Notes under the pieces: model-generated | What the model saw: only the letters and a program-made list of their open reading frames with translations | What the model was told of the DNA's origin: nothing | Databases searched by the model: none | In this document: positions 28,183-37,700 of the stretch, piece by piece | Layout of the letters: every line of letters begins with the position of its first letter | How positions within the stretch are numbered: the first letter of the stretch is position 1 | Assembly: GCA_023299885.1 (NCBI GenBank) | Contig: JALZUS010000065.1 | Location: forward strand, 1-45,865 | Direction: 5' to 3' | Length of the DNA: 45,865 nucleotides | Source of the DNA: Bdellovibrionales bacterium | Lineage (GTDB): Bacteria; Bdellovibrionota; Bdellovibrionia; Bdellovibrionales; UBA1609 | Position numbers and translations under genes: made by a program

Positions 28183-28905
28183 CTATAATTTAAAATTTTC
28201 TCCGAGGTAAAATTTTCTAGCAACCTCAGAAGAAACTATTTCTTCTGGCGTACCCTCTAATTCAATCTTTCCCTCTTTAAGAATATAAGCTCTATCACAA
28301 ATACCTAATGTCTCTCGCACACTATGATCAGTAATTAAAACCCCTATACCCTTTTTCTTTAACTCTCTAATTACTTCTTGAATATCTTCAACCGCTATCG
28401 GATCGATACCCGCAAAAGGTTCATCTAAAAGTAAAAATTTAGTTTTTCCTGCTAAAGCTCTAGCGATCTCCACCCTACGTCTTTCACCACCCGACAAAGA
28501 ATACCCAAAGCTTTTCAGTATATGTTCTATTCGGAATTCTTTGGCTAATTGTTTAAACTTCTCTCTTTTATTTGTCCCAGATAGGTCCTGTGACTCTAAA
28601 GCGGCCAGCAAATTGTCTTCAACTGTTAATTTTCTAAACACACTGGCCTCTTGAGGCAAATACCCCAACCCAAGTCTAGCTCGCTTATAAATGGGCATCT
28701 TTGTAATATCAGTATCATTAAGCAATACAGAACCCGAGTCTGTTTTCAACAGCCCTACTGAAATATAAAAACTTGTTGTTTTGCCCGCACCATTTGGCCC
28801 CAACAAACCAACCACTTCTCCGTTATTGATTTCATAAGAAACAGCATTTACTACTTTACGACCATTAAAAGATTTAGATATTTTATATACACTTAAACGA
28901 CTCAT
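28183..28905 (-). CDS. lptB: LPS export ABC transporter ATPase LptB
   Basis: LptB powers extraction of lipopolysaccharide from the inner membrane through LptFG. The 240-residue protein has Walker A GPNGAGKTTSFYI (near residue 37), signature LSGGERRRVEIARALA, Walker B FLLLDEPFAGIDP and the switch histidine in LITDHSVRET, with the LptB-typical Phe and Tyr around Walker A. Its ATG overlaps the end of the LptC-like gene by four bases. lptF and lptG are not in the window. The identification is firm because of sequence and the lptC-lptB-rpoN neighbourhood. Confidence 0.96.
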   Translation of the reverse strand: MSRLSVYKISKSFNGRKVVNAVSYEINNGEVVGLLGPNGAGKTTSFYISVGLLKTDSGSVLLNDTDITKMPIYKRARLGLGYLPQEASVFRKLTVEDNLLAALESQDLSGTNKREKFKQLAKEFRIEHILKSFGYSLSGGERRRVEIARALAGKTKFLLLDEPFAGIDPIAVEDIQEVIRELKKKGIGVLITDHSVRETLGICDRAYILKEGKIELEGTPEEIVSSEVARKFYLGENFKL

Positions 28906-29858
28906 TCTATTCCCTCTAGGCTCTCTTCAGTAACATTAGCTTTTAAATTATTAATGACCACTTTTTTACCATTATCTAAAAATACAATCTCTTCGCCAGT
29001 AATAGTATCTTTACCTTGTTTTATCTGAGGAGACCCTCTAAAAACAAATTTTCTTTCTTTAAAATCCACTTCTAAATTTTCTGAACTTGCTTGTTTTTCA
29101 AAATCTAAAACAGTGGCTCCACCATTAATAATCAGCTTACTAATTAACGAAGGGCTATCTTCATCGTACTCTATAATGGCTTCTGGGCCGGTAATTTTTT
29201 TGTCCATATATTTTATGACCACTTCATCCAAAAGCTTTATTGTCTGCTTGTCGGTATAAAGTTCGCCCCTACGACTACTAAACTCTACTTTTTCACCAGT
29301 GTTTGAAAAGCTTGAAGCAATAAGTTTTCCTAAGATTTGCACCGTGGAATTCTCCATTAACACCTTCATAGACCCACCCGTAAGTTTAATACTCCTATGG
29401 TCTTTTGAACGCCCCTTAAGCTCTACAAGTTCAGGTGCTGTTAATGTTTTGCTCTCTGTATCATAAGAAACTGTAGGAGTTTCTAGCTGATAACCACTAG
29501 CTGTTTCAGCCTTTACATTCTTACTCATATTTATTTTTTTATTTTCATAATCAACAGAAGCTTTATCGCCTGTTACATCTAATGTTTTAGAAGATTGATT
29601 ATAAAATTTTATAGAAACATCATCTAAATCCCACTGCAGCCATTTTTCATTTGCCGAAGCCTCTACGGCTCGAAGTGTCCAATTCTTTTCTGAAGTGTTA
29701 GATTCGTAAAGTACAATATTTTTTAAAAATTGAGCCTGCTCTGATGCTTTATTAACAACAGGTAGTTCTTTTGGCACAGACGAAATCGGACCCCAAAAGA
29801 CAAAACCGATGATCACAAGACTTAAAAAGAAAACTAAACTCAGTACTAATCGCTTCAC
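28902..29858 (-). CDS. lptC: LptC-like LPS transport protein with a C-terminal LptA-like domain
   Basis: The 318-residue protein starts at a GTG with GAAGGG five bases upstream. It has one N-terminal membrane segment (about residues 4-24). The first periplasmic half fits LptC: NWTLRAVEA, DDVSIKFY and a DVTGDKASVDYENKKINMSK strand block given here in overlapping parts. E. coli LptC has only 191 residues. The extra C-terminal half (about 190-318) repeats beta-jellyroll units of LptA type, with ITGPEAIIEYDEDSP and the closing VFRGSPQIKQGKDTITGEEI pattern. No separate lptA lies beside lptB, where it is usually found. The simplest reading is a fused LptC-LptA bridge anchored in the inner membrane. 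Confidence 0.82.
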   Translation of the reverse strand: MKRLVLSLVFFLSLVIIGFVFWGPISSVPKELPVVNKASEQAQFLKNIVLYESNTSEKNWTLRAVEASANEKWLQWDLDDVSIKFYNQSSKTLDVTGDKASVDYENKKINMSKNVKAETASGYQLETPTVSYDTESKTLTAPELVELKGRSKDHRSIKLTGGSMKVLMENSTVQILGKLIASSFSNTGEKVEFSSRRGELYTDKQTIKLLDEVVIKYMDKKITGPEAIIEYDEDSPSLISKLIINGGATVLDFEKQASSENLEVDFKERKFVFRGSPQIKQGKDTITGEEIVFLDNGKKVVINNLKANVTEESLEGIE

Positions 29859-29876
29859 TACAACCCTTCAAATCAA

Positions 29877-29906
29877 ATATAACCGACTGAGCCCATACTA
29901 CCTCAA
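29877..29906 (-). promoter_or_regulatory. Candidate promoter for lptC-lptB-rpoN
   Basis: On the minus strand, TTGAGG (29906-29901) and TTATAT (29882-29877) are 18 bases apart in the short divergent region shared with the GYF-PilZ gene. The start would lie near 29870, just before the GAAGGG ribosome-binding site. It is moderate by eye only. Confidence 0.35.
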
Positions 29907-29940
29907 TATGACTTAAGTTTTAAGCCTTTAAGTCCGATTT

Positions 29941-30657
29941 ATGAGTATGGAAAAGATTTGGTTTATTTTAAGACAAAACATAGTAACTGGACCTTATACT
30001 CCTGAAGAGATCACTTCACGATTAGAAAAAAACGATAGTGATAACTCACTTAGGGTTTGGTGCCGAGAACTAACAAACTGGAAAAAACCAGAGTGGTGGC
30101 ATACAAACAGCCATCAACTAAACTTAGCCATTCAATCAGATATTAAGGCAGACCCTGAAACATGGTTTTACTTTCATAAACAAAAAGTTCACGGGCCTAT
30201 GCAAAAAAATCAAATGATTAACGAGATAGCGCTCATTGAAGACTTCAAAGATCTACTTTACAAAAGTGAAGAAGGTAAAGAGTGGGATGAAATATTTAAT
30301 AATGATCAACTTTTACATGCCTGCAATATCAGTAAGCGATCATTTCCACGGGCTAGCATAGATGGCTTTTTAAAAATTATTAAAGATCAAAAAGCTGTTA
30401 CACTAGGACAGTTAAGGTCTGTGAGTGAAGGCGGATGTGCTGCCAGCGGAGTAACAGCTATAAAAAAAGGGGATCATGTCACTTTATTATTAAAATCTTC
30501 ATCACTCTATCAAGAGTTTTTAATAAAAGCAGAAGTGAGGTATATTACTCAAGATGGAATGGCTGGCTTTCAGTTTTCAGACACAAACTCTACAATAAAA
30601 AGTATCATTAGAGATTTCGTAGAGCTTAAAATAGCAGAAGAATCGCGAGCTATCTAA
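29941..30657 (+). CDS. Tandem GYF-type domain plus PilZ domain protein
   Basis: The 238-residue cytoplasmic protein has two GYF_2-like units. The first (about residues 7-52) begins WFILRQNIVTGPYT and ends in the WKKPEWW aromatic cluster. The second (about 75-120) begins WFYFHKQKVHGPM. A PilZ domain follows (about 131-233). It has the c-di-GMP-binding RxxxR as RSFPR (133-137) and SVSEGG (160-165) in place of D/NxSxxG, with Ser for the usual Asp/Asn. GYF domains bind proline-rich peptides; PilZ binds c-di-GMP. It is divergent from lptC and tail-to-tail with aglS, overlapping its stop by four bases. GltJ/AgmX of Myxococcus, which regulates the gliding complex, also contains a GYF domain. No good Shine-Dalgarno sequence is visible; the ATG at 29947 is an alternative start. 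Confidence 0.8.
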   Translation: MSMEKIWFILRQNIVTGPYTPEEITSRLEKNDSDNSLRVWCRELTNWKKPEWWHTNSHQLNLAIQSDIKADPETWFYFHKQKVHGPMQKNQMINEIALIEDFKDLLYKSEEGKEWDEIFNNDQLLHACNISKRSFPRASIDGFLKIIKDQKAVTLGQLRSVSEGGCAASGVTAIKKGDHVTLLLKSSSLYQEFLIKAEVRYITQDGMAGFQFSDTNSTIKSIIRDFVELKIAEESRAI

Positions 30658-31247
30658 AGCTCAGCAGCTGCTTGATCTTCAGGCTTTGGCATAACAGCAA
30701 AGTTAATCTCGGCAATGCCTGCCTCAGTAATAGTGTACATTACCTTTTTTAAACTTAAAAAATCTATTGTTTTTTCTGCCTGTATAGTCATCTTTAAAAA
30801 AGAATCAAGCTCTGGCTTAATAGCCTCTTCACCAACCCTAGCCTGAACGACAGCGTCTTGGATTCTAGTTCCTATACTCGCTTTTTCTTTTTGGCCTTTA
30901 GCAATAATTTCTTCGACTTGAACCCTTAAAGGCTCAATCATCCACTCTTCACTGCCAGTCACTTCATTAAAGTTTTCTAAAATTTCATTATTTAAAATAA
31001 TTCCTTCTTGAGAAACAATAACAACATTAGAAGGCTTTAGTTCTTTTGTAGATGTAGCCTGTGGGAGTTCTACCTTATCTGGCATATCTAAAATTTGATT
31101 AGTGGTTGCATAGTTTTGTAATAAAAATACAGCTAAAACTGTAAACATATCTACCATTGCTGTTAGTGATAAAACAGCAACTGCACTTCTTTTGCCACCC
31201 GATAACTTATTACGTCTATTTCTTTTACCTGGAACATGAATAGGCAT
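30654..31247 (-). CDS. aglS: AglS-like ExbD/TolR-family gliding motor subunit
   Basis: AglS is one of two TolR/ExbD-type subunits of the AglRQS proton channel that drives focal-adhesion gliding in Myxococcus. The 197-residue protein has a basic cytoplasmic N terminus (RNRRNKLSGGKRSAV), one membrane helix (about residues 22-43) containing the key aspartate in MVDMFTVLAVFLL, and a periplasmic domain. It directly follows aglQ with a one-base overlap, and the order aglR-aglQ-aglS matches Myxococcus. The TolR family is also used by other exporters, so the gliding role is inferred from the adjoining GltG gene. Confidence 0.83.
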   Translation of the reverse strand: MPIHVPGKRNRRNKLSGGKRSAVAVLSLTAMVDMFTVLAVFLLQNYATTNQILDMPDKVELPQATSTKELKPSNVVIVSQEGIILNNEILENFNEVTGSEEWMIEPLRVQVEEIIAKGQKEKASIGTRIQDAVVQARVGEEAIKPELDSFLKMTIQAEKTIDFLSLKKVMYTITEAGIAEINFAVMPKPEDQAAAEL

Positions 31248-31723
31248 TATTTAACCCCCGCTGTAGCGATGCCTACTTCTGCAAAACCTGCAGTAATAAC
31301 GACATCCATCCCATTGATAAGATCATCATAAAGTAGGTGGTCTGAGATAGTAATAATACTGTCAACCTTATCAGGATACAGCTCTTTAATTTTTATAAGC
31401 TCATCGCGCAAACTTTTTTTATCATACTCTTCGCCAACTTTAGGGAAGTTTTTAATCTTTTTACCAATGAGCAATCTATAACCGTAATCTTTTATATCTA
31501 TCCTTAAAGGGATTTCTAATTTAGGAGTTGGAGGAGCAACATCAGTTGATGTTTTTCTGCCGTAAATTGAACTACCAATTTGAATCATAGATGTTTGAGT
31601 CCAAACAGCACTAATCAAAAGAAAGATAATTAGAACACTCATTAAATCAATAACAGGAACAATGTTTACATCAACATTTGCTGAGCGCTTTCCATTTCCA
31701 CCACCATCATCTACATGAGCCAT
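31247..31723 (-). CDS. aglQ: AglQ-like ExbD/TolR-family gliding motor subunit
   Basis: The 158-residue protein has a short cytoplasmic N terminus (KRSANVDVNIVPVID) and a membrane helix holding the proton-channel aspartate (VIDLMSVLIIFLLISAVW; Asp near residue 26). A periplasmic domain of about 110 residues follows. In Myxococcus the equivalent AglQ aspartate is essential for gliding. A ribosome-binding site AAGGA lies upstream of the ATG, and the gene follows aglR by 11 bases. It is distinct from the next ExbD-like gene, and having two paralogues in tandem is the expected AglQ/AglS arrangement. Confidence 0.83.
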   Translation of the reverse strand: MAHVDDGGGNGKRSANVDVNIVPVIDLMSVLIIFLLISAVWTQTSMIQIGSSIYGRKTSTDVAPPTPKLEIPLRIDIKDYGYRLLIGKKIKNFPKVGEEYDKKSLRDELIKIKELYPDKVDSIITISDHLLYDDLINGMDVVITAGFAEVGIATAGVK

Positions 31724-31734
31724 TCAAATATCCT

Positions 31735-32400
31735 TTATCTTTTAATCTTATCTCTATTAGCAACAACAAGATTCATTAAATTCATAGTGCTCTCAAGCAT
31801 ATCGTTAATGGCTCTACCAATACGAATTTGGAAATAACCAAACATAACAATAGACATGATGGCCACGAATAATCCAAAGGCCGTACAGTTTAGGGCCTCT
31901 GAAATACCTGCTGATAAAATCTGTGCTTTAGTAGCTTGGTCAGCCTCTGAGATACCACCAAATGAACGAATAAGACCAAAAATAGTACCTAGTAAACCAA
32001 CAAGTACACCTACGTTACCAAAAACAGCAAGGAAAGATGTCCAGCCTTCTATCTTCTGTGTCTCTCTTAAAACAGCCGCATCCATAGCCACCTGAATTTC
32101 TTCATCAGACCTACCATTCAATGTCTGGATAAGACCGGCTTTTAAAGTATTTGTTAAAGGTGTTGGCTTACCATCACAAAAAGCTATGGCTTGCTTAATA
32201 TCACCCCTTAAAATAAGGCTATATAAGTTTTCATTTAAGCTTGATTTATTAATAGTCAATCGGCTTAAAGAAATAAATCTTTCAATAATTAAAAATAATG
32301 CCAACAAGCCAATAAAGGCAATGATGTACATTACAAATCCACCTTCACAAAAAGCTTTGGCTAAAAAGTTACCGTATGCTTCGCAATTACTATGTTCCAC
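31735..32400 (-). CDS. aglR: AglR-like MotA/TolQ/ExbB-family proton channel protein
   Basis: AglR is the TolQ/ExbB-type stator of the gliding motor. The 221-residue protein has three hydrophobic segments (about residues 20-42, 120-145 and 170-195). The last two carry family features: FGNVGVLVGLLGTIFGLIRSF and an ISEALNCTAFGLFVAI-like segment. The GTG start at 32400 is supported by AAGGAG about seven bases upstream. It lies 32 bases after gltG and 11 before aglQ, so motor and scaffold are cotranscribed. Confidence 0.87.
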   Translation of the reverse strand: MEHSNCEAYGNFLAKAFCEGGFVMYIIAFIGLLALFLIIERFISLSRLTINKSSLNENLYSLILRGDIKQAIAFCDGKPTPLTNTLKAGLIQTLNGRSDEEIQVAMDAAVLRETQKIEGWTSFLAVFGNVGVLVGLLGTIFGLIRSFGGISEADQATKAQILSAGISEALNCTAFGLFVAIMSIVMFGYFQIRIGRAINDMLESTMNLMNLVVANRDKIKR

Positions 32401-32432
32401 TTTTTTCTCCTTAAAAATTATTTTCTAAATAT

Positions 32433-34523
32433 TTATTTTCCAAATGTAAACGGTATTGATACTTCGCCCGCGCTGCCTGGAGGCGGCTCTGGATACACAA
32501 TACTGTTTAAAACTCTTGTTACACAATTAGGTATTTTACTACTTCCAAAATCATTAGCTAAAGTTTTAAAACCCGAAGCCTTACCACCGGCGTTAATTAA
32601 CCACCTTAACTTTATAGTTCCTTCTAAAGAAGAATCAGACCTAAGCTCACGCTCATAACAAAACTGAATTTGTCTTCTTTGACTTCTGATAGCTCTTAAA
32701 ACTGCACCTCTATCCATGCCACCACCAAAAGTACCATCGCTACCAGCAACTGTTACCGTTGCCCTACCTTTAGAACCTAGCCCACCAGTACCATAACCAG
32801 TACCTCCAGCACCCCTGCCATTAGTGCCCACATCAGGGACACCCACACTTGAGTTACCAGTACCACTACCACCAGTTTGCTTAAGCTTACCGCCTAAGCC
32901 CTGGCCTTCACGGTTAGAACCAAAACCAGAACTTCCAGTTGCACCTTCAGCATCACCAATAAGTGCACCCGAGCCATCATAAGCTTTAGCTAATTCTGAC
33001 TGTGCACCACCAGAACCAAAAACACCCAAAATACCTGAGTTAGTAGGATCTGGTTTTTCACTGGCTGCACTAGCTCCACTTTTCTCTGAAGTTTTAACAG
33101 CTCCACCTTGTTTTTTCTGTGATCCAAATTCATTTGTTTTTTTAGGCTCTTTAATTTTCTTTAAGCCTTGAGCGACACCTGGTTTGCCAGCTTTCTTAAT
33201 AGACTTTGCCTTTTGAGCTACTGTCTTTTTAGGCTTATCTGATACTTTTACAATCTTTACCGGCTCTTTAGGCGGCTCAGGAAGAGGCTCGACAATCGCC
33301 GGCCTTGGTCTTGGCTTAGGAGCATTAAATTCAATAACAACTTTTCTTAAAAGCTCTTCTTGTAAGTTAGCATCATCTTCTAAATTAACTGGCTTATATA
33401 TAAACATATACAAACTAAATAGAGCCGACACCATTAAAGCTAAAATAATACCTGTTACTTCTGTAGCACTAAAATCTACTGGTGGCGCTGAGGCTAATAC
33501 CGGAGGCTTATCTGTATATCTTATATTTAATCTTAAGTCTTCATTGTCACCCTCAAGACTAATCATATCTCCTTTAGGAAGCTGATACTGACCTTGAGTA
33601 TGCCCAACAGACATCAAATAATTACTTAAAGAATAATTTTCTTTACCAGAGACATAATTTCCTTGAGATCCATTTGATAAACTTACTTTTGCACCTAATG
33701 CGTAATCAATAAGATTTACCTTTTTAGGTTTACCACTTAAAGGAAATATAATGTCGCAATCTTTATCTGTACCAACACTAATTTTTGATTTCTCGTCATA
33801 GAAATCAGCACTTATAACTCGGTCACCCCAAGTCACTAGCACTTCAATAATGTTTCCATCACCAGGAACAAGATCAACTGGCATAATTTTAGCCGTTTTT
33901 GCAACAACTGCACCGCCAGCAGCCACGACTGTCTCTATAGTCGGCGCAGGGCTTTTTTTACTTTTTTCTGCTATTGGCTGAGTCACTTCTGGTTCTACTG
34001 ATGTAGCTGTCACCGGCTCCATTGGCAATGGCGCTGCAACTTCTGCAGCTGGCTCTTCAATAGTTTCTTTCTCAATAACTGGAGCCGATTTATTAGCTGC
34101 AGGCTTATTAACAATTGGTTCACTTACAACTGGCTTATTTATAACTGGCTCACTAACAGCAGGCTTATTAGCCTCTTGTTGCTTCAGTCTTCTTCTTGAA
34201 GGCGAAATATCTGAAAGTACTGTTGGCAAACCTATATAAAAATGAAGGTCATAATCGCCAACCCCAATAATTTCACCAGAATTAATATTGTTTTTTACAA
34301 TTTTTTCTTCGCCGATATAGGTACCACTCTCAGAACCTAAATCCATTACTGAGTAAATACCTTCATTGTTTTCAATAACTGCGTGAAGAGGCTGTATCTC
34401 ATTGCCTTCTAAAAATATTTGTGCAGATTCAATACTGCCAATAGCAATTTGTGGAGACACAAATTGCTTTACCATGACGAGGTCGCCATTTTTAAATATT
34501 TTAATTACTACTGGATCTTGCAA
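32433..34523 (-). CDS. gltG: Gliding motility scaffold GltG (PglI) homologue
   Basis: GltG links the cytoplasmic regulators, the Agl motor and the periplasmic Glt proteins. The 696 residues show an N-terminal FHA-like domain (about 1-98; LHAVIE and GSESGTYIGEEKI), a KP-VSEP decapeptide repeat (119-146) and a Pro/Ala/Glu linker. A second, degenerate FHA-like domain follows (about 225-340). One membrane helix (about 357-376) leads to a periplasmic Pro-rich TonB-like stretch (401-423) and a Gly-rich linker (495-605). The C-terminal AgmX/PglI tail (about 606-696) has QIQFCYERELRSD and NCVTRVLNSIVYPEPP. The canonical FHA Gly-Arg is replaced by Gly-Ser, so phosphopeptide binding is uncertain. It sits directly before aglRQS. 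Confidence 0.88.
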   Translation of the reverse strand: MQDPVVIKIFKNGDLVMVKQFVSPQIAIGSIESAQIFLEGNEIQPLHAVIENNEGIYSVMDLGSESGTYIGEEKIVKNNINSGEIIGVGDYDLHFYIGLPTVLSDISPSRRRLKQQEANKPAVSEPVINKPVVSEPIVNKPAANKSAPVIEKETIEEPAAEVAAPLPMEPVTATSVEPEVTQPIAEKSKKSPAPTIETVVAAGGAVVAKTAKIMPVDLVPGDGNIIEVLVTWGDRVISADFYDEKSKISVGTDKDCDIIFPLSGKPKKVNLIDYALGAKVSLSNGSQGNYVSGKENYSLSNYLMSVGHTQGQYQLPKGDMISLEGDNEDLRLNIRYTDKPPVLASAPPVDFSATEVTGIILALMVSALFSLYMFIYKPVNLEDDANLQEELLRKVVIEFNAPKPRPRPAIVEPLPEPPKEPVKIVKVSDKPKKTVAQKAKSIKKAGKPGVAQGLKKIKEPKKTNEFGSQKKQGGAVKTSEKSGASAASEKPDPTNSGILGVFGSGGAQSELAKAYDGSGALIGDAEGATGSSGFGSNREGQGLGGKLKQTGGSGTGNSSVGVPDVGTNGRGAGGTGYGTGGLGSKGRATVTVAGSDGTFGGGMDRGAVLRAIRSQRRQIQFCYERELRSDSSLEGTIKLRWLINAGGKASGFKTLANDFGSSKIPNCVTRVLNSIVYPEPPPGSAGEVSIPFTFGK
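34074..34169 (-). repeat. Decapeptide-coding repeat in gltG
   Basis: Roughly three copies of a 30-base unit encode NKPAVSEPVI, NKPVVSEPIV and NKPAANKSAP. The repeat lies in the predicted cytoplasmic linker between the two FHA-like domains of GltG. It is a short proline-containing repeat of the kind GYF domains could bind. Confidence 0.8.
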
Positions 34524-34536
34524 TGTATCCTCACTA

Positions 34537-34788
34537 CTACCTTGTTTTTATAACTTCAGAAGTATTTCTCATTTCTGGCAAGAAATTCTCTCTTAGTTTT
34601 ATTAACCTATTTAAATTAAACTCTTTTTTTTGCAAAAGGTAAAGAAATTCAGGCTTTGTAGAATCACCCTGAATAAGCTCATTTCCAAAATCTAAAGTTT
34701 CAATCTTTTTTCCTCCTGGACTTTGAGCCCATAGTGCTAAAGGAAATAAAAAAAGCGTTAATATGAAAACTATTTTTTTAAAAGTCAT
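34537..34788 (-). CDS. gltF: Small exported gliding protein, GltF/CglF-like
   Basis: The 83-residue precursor has a signal peptide ending LWAQ-SPGG, leaving a mature protein of about 62 residues. The pattern IETLDFGNELIQG, then KPEFLYLL and FNLNRLIKLRENFLPEM, resembles the short CglF-type proteins that accompany gliding clusters. Its place between the long TPR gene and gltG matches gltF in Myxococcus, where that gene precedes gltG. The mature part has no cysteine or membrane segment, so it is probably a periplasmic linker. Family assignment is from remembered pattern and position. Confidence 0.68.
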   Translation of the reverse strand: MTFKKIVFILTLFLFPLALWAQSPGGKKIETLDFGNELIQGDSTKPEFLYLLQKKEFNLNRLIKLRENFLPEMRNTSEVIKTR

Positions 34789-37700
34789 TACTTTGCCCTT
34801 GCTATAGTGTTTTTAAGGTTATTGATCTTATTATCTAGGTCTCCCGGACCCACTCCTGGCTTAATATTTTTTAATACTTTTAGCGCTGTACTCTTTTTAT
34901 TTTGGTAATAAAAGCTAATAAGAGCATACGAATAAGGCAAAACTCTATCAGAGTTTAGAAATGGTTTTATTAAACTTATAGACTTAACTCCAGCCTTTTT
35001 ATCACCTACAGAGCTCTCTAAAAGTGAGTAATTATTAATTTCTTGGGCTGCTTTCAAACTTTTAGCCTCAACCCTTGCAGGCCAATTACTCTTAGAAACC
35101 GATAGTAAACGCAATGCTCTTTTATAATCTTTATTGTTAATAGCTATTGTCGCCATATTTAGTGATGCTGGAGCAAAGCTGCTATTTCGTTTTAAAATTT
35201 GTGTTAGAAGTACAGAAGCATCTTTATCCTGACCTTGTTTTTGCATTATATAAGCTAGGTTTGTTTTTAAAGTTAAGTCATTTTTTGAAGAGTATAAGGC
35301 CCTTTCTATACTTAACCTAGATAAACCTAAGTCATTTTTTTTAAAATAATAATAAGCCAGCTTACTTAAAAGCTCTTTGTCTTCTGGCTTTACTAATAAT
35401 TCCTTCTGCAGCTCTGCTACATTTAAGCTTGCAATATTAGGAGCCTCAAACCTTTGTAAATTAAAAAAGTATTCTCCTCTATTTTTTAATCTTAATTTTG
35501 GATCAATATTTTTAGCAATTCTAGAAACTGCATCTAAAGCAGGACCATAAGTATTGAGATCATATCCTTTTTTGTGAGCCGCAACATAGCTTTCGTTGGA
35601 CTCTTTATAGAAAGGACTTACAACCTTATCAACACCCTCTTTATAAGTAATTAGATCTGTTGGGTTTAAATTAGGAGGCAAAGGGGCACCTGAAATAGAA
35701 TCAGCCAAATGCTTCATCATATCACCCTGAAGACTTAAAGCCTTAACAATAGCTTCTCCGCTGTCATACTTAATAATTTTTTTAAGATCATCACGTAATG
35801 AATTTACTAGCTTTAACTTATTTTGCACCACTTGGGCCTGCAACTTAGGGTCAGCTGGTATAACCATAGACTTCAACTGGGCATACTTTTGCAAAGCAAA
35901 GTTAAATTCGGCATCTGCAGCCTCAGGATAACCAAGCCTTTTGTTTCCCGCAGAGCGCGCAAGCCTTGAACGTTCAGACAATAGCTTCCTGTACCACGTG
36001 TCTGCCATACTTGTCTGGCGTTGGTCTTTATAAGATTCTGCTACTCTATACATAGAGGTCATAACATTTGAAGGCTTTGCACCTGCTGCCGCAACATATC
36101 TCTCATAGTAACTTCTTGCATTAGAGGCTTGCTTTTGCTGGTCATATATTTTTGCAATTTCATACAATACATCTGCACGGTCATTTTTTGTTGTTTTGCT
36201 ATAATAAGAGTTATAATGAGTTACAGCTTTTTGAGTATCACCAAGCGCCGACCTAATAATGGCTGCATTATATAAGTAATCTTGAGCCAATGGGTCTTGC
36301 CTATGCCTTTGCACATAGTTTTCAAAAAGACCAACAGCGCTCCTGTAATCTCCCATTTTATAATAAGTATCAGCAAGATAAGTAAGAGCTTTCTTTTTTA
36401 GCTCAGGCTTAGCTTGTGTTTTTAAAAGCGCCAAGTATGTACTATTTGTTTTATCTAAGTCTTTGGCTGCAGTATAGTTAATGGCTGAGTTATATAAAGC
36501 CTCAAACCTATATTTACTTGTAGGATTTGCTTTATAAAAAGAAGCATACTCTTGCGCAGCCTTTACATAATCTTTTGATTTCTCGTAAGCTTCTGCTTGC
36601 TTTAGTATTGCCGTCTCTTTAACTGTTTTAACTTCTGAAGCTAAGTCAGCCGATTGACTCAAACCTGGTGTTACTAAGATTGAATCTGCTGCCTTTTCTA
36701 AAGCTGCATAATCTCCTTTAAGCTTATAAATATCTAAAATTAAATTACTAGAATATTTTGCATACTCAGAAGATGGACTTGATTTAATAATAGACTCAAA
36801 AATTGGCAACGCCTTATCAAAGTTATTATGATAATAGTGCAAAACACCAATCCTATGCTTTACTTTGAGTGTGTCTTTAGACTCCGGAGCCTTCGCTAAG
36901 TATTTATTACCCACGTTAATAAATGAAACCACTTCAGATTTCATTGTGATCGGCTCTTTTTTATTACCTACGCGTTTTTCAAATTCAGCAGCTGTTGGAA
37001 GCTCTTTATCTAAAGAAATTATAGTATTATAAAGTGCTTTTTCATAATAAGGGCTATTTGGAAATCGAGTAATGAGTATTTCATACTGCTTACCAGCTTC
37101 ATTATACTTTTTTAAATCGTAGAGCAACTCGCCATACAAGAAATTCATTTCATGCGCATTTTTATGAGTGGCAAAATGAGATAAGTAAAGCTTGTAAGAA
37201 AGTGCTGACTTTTCCATAGAGTCTCTTGTTAAAGCTTTTTGAGCGATACTATGTGAGTTTAAAGCCTGCTTCCTTAAAATACCTTCCATCTCATCGGTAT
37301 GAGCCTGAGTAGCATTAGAGCTTTTAGGGCCAAAACTTTTTAACCAACTCTGCATTTCTTTTTGGAAAACACCTTTTCTAGGGTCATTTGCAAAACTCTC
37401 AACAATTTTTTTCTGAAAGTCATAACCTTTTGATGACTTAACTCCTGAAGAGATTAATGACTTTAATAAGTTTGCTGAGGCAACATTATCCCCTTTATTA
37501 GCCATTTGGTAAGCCAGTCTTTCTGTTAAGCCATCAGCACTCTTAGTTCCCACAACTTTACTGAAATAAGATCTTGCTTTTTTGTAGTCGCCAGCCTCAG
37601 CATAAAACATCGGCATATCTTTTATAGCTTCTTTTGCTATCTGTGCAGTTCTACTTTTTTTAGAGCCTGAAGACCTGCCCTTATAAATAACTTTCTGTAA

